64,000 nucleotides of DNA. It comes from Fennellomyces sp. T-0311 (Eukaryota; Mucoromycota; Mucoromycetes; Mucorales; Lichtheimiaceae). Location: NCBI GenBank assembly GCA_025266875.1, contig JALLLT010000038.1:62001-126000 (forward strand), in the 5' to 3' direction. A program made the position numbers and the translations under genes. How positions within the stretch are numbered: position 1 is the first letter of the stretch; every line of letters starts with the position of its first letter. Shown piece by piece: positions 59,700 through 64,000 of the stretch. Under the pieces are notes generated by a model that was not told the origin of the DNA, made no database searches, and saw nothing but the letters and a program-made list of their open reading frames with translations.

Positions 59700-60637
59700 T
59701 CAGGCACCGTATTTCGGCACATGGCCCAACTTGTGTCCAATCTCAGCCAGGTAATGCCACGCAAGAGTCGATCCGTTGCATCCGTTCGTGATCATGTCAT
59801 CCACTCGGAACCGTTCAACATGGTCCCTTCGTGTCGATCCATCGTGCCAGTATCCGCAGACCAGACAATTGCTGCACTCGCGCGCTTTTAGTCGCGAAAC
59901 AACAACGGAGGAAGAAGAAAGGGGAAAAAAGAAGCATACCTTTCATGTACGTTGACTGAAACACCATTTTTTGTTACGGAGCTTTGCTGTGGTGCATGTT
60001 TAATCTGCTGCTGCTGCACAGCGGCACGCATCACAACGCATTTCAGCAGATGGGGCGTGGTATCGAGAAGCTTGACCATGATGTCTTCCATGTGTTGTTT
60101 TGTGGTGTCCACCAGTAACACGTCTACATCGATAGCCATCAGATCATCCGGGATCTCGGTACTGTAAAAGGTCACGACCTCGGCTAGTGCCGCAACAGGA
60201 GCATAGGGAGAGATCAAACCCAGCTTCATGTTACCGAATCTGTTTGCCAAGTTTAGATTTTTCATACAGCTTGGGAGCAGAATCCTTCCCCCCTCCCCCC
60301 AAATTTACCGTTCTGTCAAGCGCGTCTTCATCTATTGAGAATTCATTGTCTAGAGTTTCATCTCGAGCCTGTGCTTTATTATTTACCTGATCGTTCTTGC
60401 AGTCGGAAAGCCCAAGTAATTGGACAATGTCCTGCTTCCGTGCGTCCTCTGTGTTTACAATACTCTCTCTTGAGTAAAGCGAGTATATATACATATATAG
60501 TACTTACTCGAGTCGGAACGTTCCAGCAAAAGCTGACCACTGCATCCCCGTTGACATAGTGCATCCAATGTGGGAGTGTCAATGTCTGCATTTTGACTAC
60601 AGTACAGAATGAGAGCGCGTTTGGGATTCGAGGCCAT
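59700..60637 (-). CDS. ApgM-like (archaeal-type phosphoglycerate mutase) relative, reduced
   Basis: Exons are 60508-60637, 60387-60448, 60309-60331, 59940-60239 and 59700-59871 (228 aa). All phases agree; exon 3 is only 23 nt. The start MASNPKRALILYC with DTPTLDALCQRG resembles the opening of alkaline-phosphatase-superfamily cofactor-independent mutases (TPNxDxLA). The end TRRDHVERFRVDD through HKLGHVPKYGA matches the ApgM C-terminal pattern (RRDxVxxF ... KFGA). At 228 aa it is about half the ApgM length and I do not see the full metal-ligand set, so catalysis is doubtful. The middle exon (LGLISPYAPVAALAE, AIDVDVLLVDTTKQH) is not diagnostic. The family link is inference. Confidence 0.55.
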
Positions 60638-60974
60638 GACCAAAGAATGTACCCAAGAGAGCAAGAGCGGGGTTTTTTTTTCTTAGCAACAGTGTGGTTG
60701 TCATGGCTCTTTCGCCACAGGACACACGAACAGCACTATTTCCCCACCCCCCAGCAAACAACCCCTTCTTTTTCGCCACACAAATGCACCCAGTGACGCA
60801 ATTAAGGGGTGGGACTTTTGGCACTGGTGCGAACAGGCATCGAGGTTGCCACCGTGCATGTGTGTGTGTATCCATGTACACACGAGTCACACACCGCGCG
60901 GGCTCTCGTTTTTTATAACGGCTCAAAAGTCGGATCATATCCAACGTACCTTTCAACCCCCACTCTCTATCAAT
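60638..60974. promoter_or_regulatory. Divergent promoter between ApgM-like and IDI1 genes
   Basis: A 337-bp region. TATAAC near 60915 lies about 55 nt before the IDI1 start. Runs of C and A occur in the middle. No gene seen. Confidence 0.45.
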
Positions 60975-61880
<906 letters not shown>

Positions 61881-62505
61881 AAAGTGCAATACCCAAATTG
61901 TTTTAGATCCAGCCAGTGTGCACGGGCCTTGGTGAGAGAGAAAAAGAAAAAAGCGTCTGTTTTTAAATGAAAAAAAAGGCGAGATGAAAAAGCCAAAATA
62001 CAATCTAATAATTCGTTCTGTACTCCTCGTAATATATTCATAAAAATGAGTTTTTTTTTATTTCGTCTCAGTAGTTTGATCACCAGCTCCTTTTTTGTGC
62101 CACACTGTTGTGCCTGCATGGGATGTGCTTCGCATGGGATGACAGTTGCTTCCCGTAGCATTTTCAAGCGCCGTGTTGTTTCGGTTTCGTCGTCATGGTG
62201 ATCGTTAAGGGGGAAACAACGGACTGCTGTTGCATAGCATCCAATCTTTACAGTTTTTTACGGCGCACCAAAAGGAAAAAAAAATACAAACCGTGTGAGA
62301 CACGTGCAAGGTACACAAAAACGTGTGGCGTCGATTGAAGGAAAAAGTAAAACACCTCCACCCCCAAAAGACGCACCAAATAACTTTCTCTTTTGCTTTT
62401 GCACATACCTTTGGGACTAGCAACCTTTTTTTTTTCTTGCTTTTTTATTTATTTCCAAAAATCCCAATCGCCCGCCTTTTTTTCTTATTCCCTTCTCTAA
62501 CAACA
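61881..62505. other. Intergenic region, IDI1 to the last gene
   Basis: Long T and A runs; open frames here are short and antisense-like. A pyrimidine-rich leader precedes the next ATG. Confidence 0.45.
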
Positions 62506-63328
62506 ATGTCGGCCTCTGTTGCCCATCTGCCGACAACACGGAATTGGCTACCCATGCCAACTGGCATTGGGATCGACGAATCGTTTTCGCGAGATCTGTT
62601 ACGACAGTTTGATAAACGACGTTCGCGTTTACACGTAGAAATGTACCATTTAGCGGTAAAGAAATAGGCTGTGGTGTATACAGATATTCAAAGAGACAAA
62701 AAGTGTAACATTCGAATCCATCTAGAATCGGCATAGCATACATTTCCAGCCACATACACCATCCCCGTCGTCTTCAACGTCCAAAAGTCATCACACGGTA
62801 GAAGAACAAGGAGAGATCGGTGTACCGGAAGAACCGGAAGAAACCCCGCAAGATGACAAAGTCAGGCGACGTTCAGGTGGCAATCTGTTCCGTCGGTCCT
62901 CGGCGTACCTGCGCAACAAGTGGCGGAAAGCACGATCAGACGAGAACTTTTCAACGGCATCGTTGCCGCCTCCATCGAAAATAGCAATCAATACCACAAT
63001 ATCGATTCCTCATTTCCAATCACCTCCACAACCCCCGCCGCCAGTCCATTATGCAACAGTACAGCCACCTATCATTACCCAATACCCTCCTAAACCACTC
63101 AAGTATTCTCCCGTCGAACCGCTCGAGGAGCAAAGGAAGGCCATGCATCGGATCTCGCTCCCTATCTTGAACCGCGCCACATTTCATCCGGAAAAACGTC
63201 GTCTCTCGGATTCGGTCGATCATCGTGACACCATCACAACCAAGGCTAGACGGTGGACTTATCAGATCATCAATTGTCGCCCACTGAAGAAGTCAAGGAA
63301 AGGCAAAGAGCGTGCTGGCGATTCATGA
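62506..63328 (+). CDS. Unknown basic, proline-rich protein (250 aa)
   Basis: Exons are 62506-62655 and 62726-63328. The N-terminal 50 residues look folded (NWLPMPTGIGIDESFSRDLL, RSRLHVEMYHLAV). The rest is low complexity: Ser/Thr-rich, acidic EEPEETPQDD, basic NKWRKARSDEN, Pro-rich PQPPPPVHY and PPKPLKYSP, then RRLSDSVDH (a typical basophilic kinase site) and a Lys-rich end. No family recognised. The composition suggests a disordered regulatory protein. Confidence 0.65.
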
Positions 63329-64000
63329 TGGAAACGGTTGTTTACTTGGTTTGGCATTACACATAACTTAATCTCTACTCTAACGTTTTTGCACATATAT
63401 CCCCCCACTATACGCACTTTTTTTTCCACATATCTCTGCATATTAGCCCTTTCTTTCTGCAGTTATTTTAGAAACATGCAATGACCTTATGTACACAGCC
63501 CTTATATCCCCTATATGCAGATTTAAAAGTAGGCTTGTAGAACTACTATTGATATCTTTAATCTTTTTAATAACATTCTGTAATAGTGCATCTCCATCCA
63601 ACATTATGGGATCAGACGGAAATGAAATTGCTAGGGTATTGTTTCATACATGCATCTATCAACGGTGGGTGAAACACCCATCCATTTCCTGACACTGGGA
63701 GAAAACAGAATGGATTGCATGACAATTAGGGAATCTATCGTCAATTGGACTGCGCCGCAGATATCAAACTGTAACGGTGCCTGGGTGTACAAGAAGTAAA
63801 ATAGCTTGAAACCGTCTCCCAGAAACTATCGTTGTTGTTGTTTTTCACTTGAGTTACATGTTCCCTGTTTGTTTCATCCCGCTTACCCAAGTCGCCATCA
63901 CAACTGCACTAAAGCCTTCTGTAGATCGCCGTTTAAAGTTTGAAACACATTGGGGTAGTGGAAGTGTACTTTCAATGCCTAGGCTTACGACGCCCAGCGT
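63329..64000. other. Intergenic region at the window end
   Basis: No supported gene. A 67-codon frame at 63489-63692 has a hydrophobic stretch but no other sign of coding. Confidence 0.4.

Noticed and set aside
63489..63692. A 67-codon frame with a hydrophobic N-terminal stretch at the window end
   Set aside because: No signal cleavage context, promoter or homology; probably chance.

Overview
This window is nuclear DNA of a filamentous fungus. Genes carry many short GT-AG introns, mostly 50-70 nt, with pyrimidine-rich tracts before the start codons and single-gene transcription units. The gene set (Hsp110, Rho3-type GTPase, homoserine dehydrogenase, Rrp42, UreG, IFA38, AMSH, IPP isomerase, TFB1M-type methylase) is eukaryotic. 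The very short introns, TATA-containing promoters and the large TPR-F-box-LRR family suggest an early-diverging filamentous fungus, most likely Mucoromycota. That placement is an inference. Most gene models were built by hand by matching donor, acceptor and reading phase across exons.

Layout: 0-5 kb holds an Hsp110 (minus) and a PWWP/LEDGF-like chromatin reader (plus). 5-9.5 kb is a gene desert with one degraded open frame. 9.5-16.4 kb is a compact island: TMEM198-like membrane protein, two-finger GATA-like factor, Rho3-like GTPase, homoserine dehydrogenase, FHA protein and a coiled-coil membrane protein. 17-23 kb carries two minus-strand TPR-F-box-LRR genes and a relic. 23.5-27.3 kb is a second island with Rrp42, IFA38-type ketoacyl-CoA reductase and the urease nickel chaperone UreG. 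27.3-31 kb is sparse, with one small gene. 31.1-36.6 kb has an AMSH-type deubiquitinase, an SLC49/FLVCR-like transporter and a secreted protein. 36.6-51.4 kb is gene-poor and AT-rich, and holds the rest of the F-box family: two intact plus-strand genes, one with a single-base frameshift, one degraded copy and one 5'-truncated minus-strand pseudogene. 52-63.3 kb is a third island: Aly/Yra1-like mRNA export factor, a poly-Q/glycine-zipper protein, TFB1M-type rRNA dimethylase, class 3 lipase, two small unknown proteins, an ApgM-like phosphoglycerate-mutase relative, IPP isomerase and a basic unknown protein.

The most notable feature is the local birth-and-death family of TPR-F-box-LRR proteins (17.0-51.4 kb). 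The members share an N-terminal TPR block, an F-box, and a C-terminal leucine-rich-repeat array encoded by a second large exon. A phase-1 intron sits at the same place in every intact member. Three members have a first coding exon of exactly 733 nt, while the proteins have diverged strongly. They look like a diversifying set of SCF ubiquitin-ligase substrate adaptors kept in gene-poor sequence, in contrast to the packed housekeeping islands around them.
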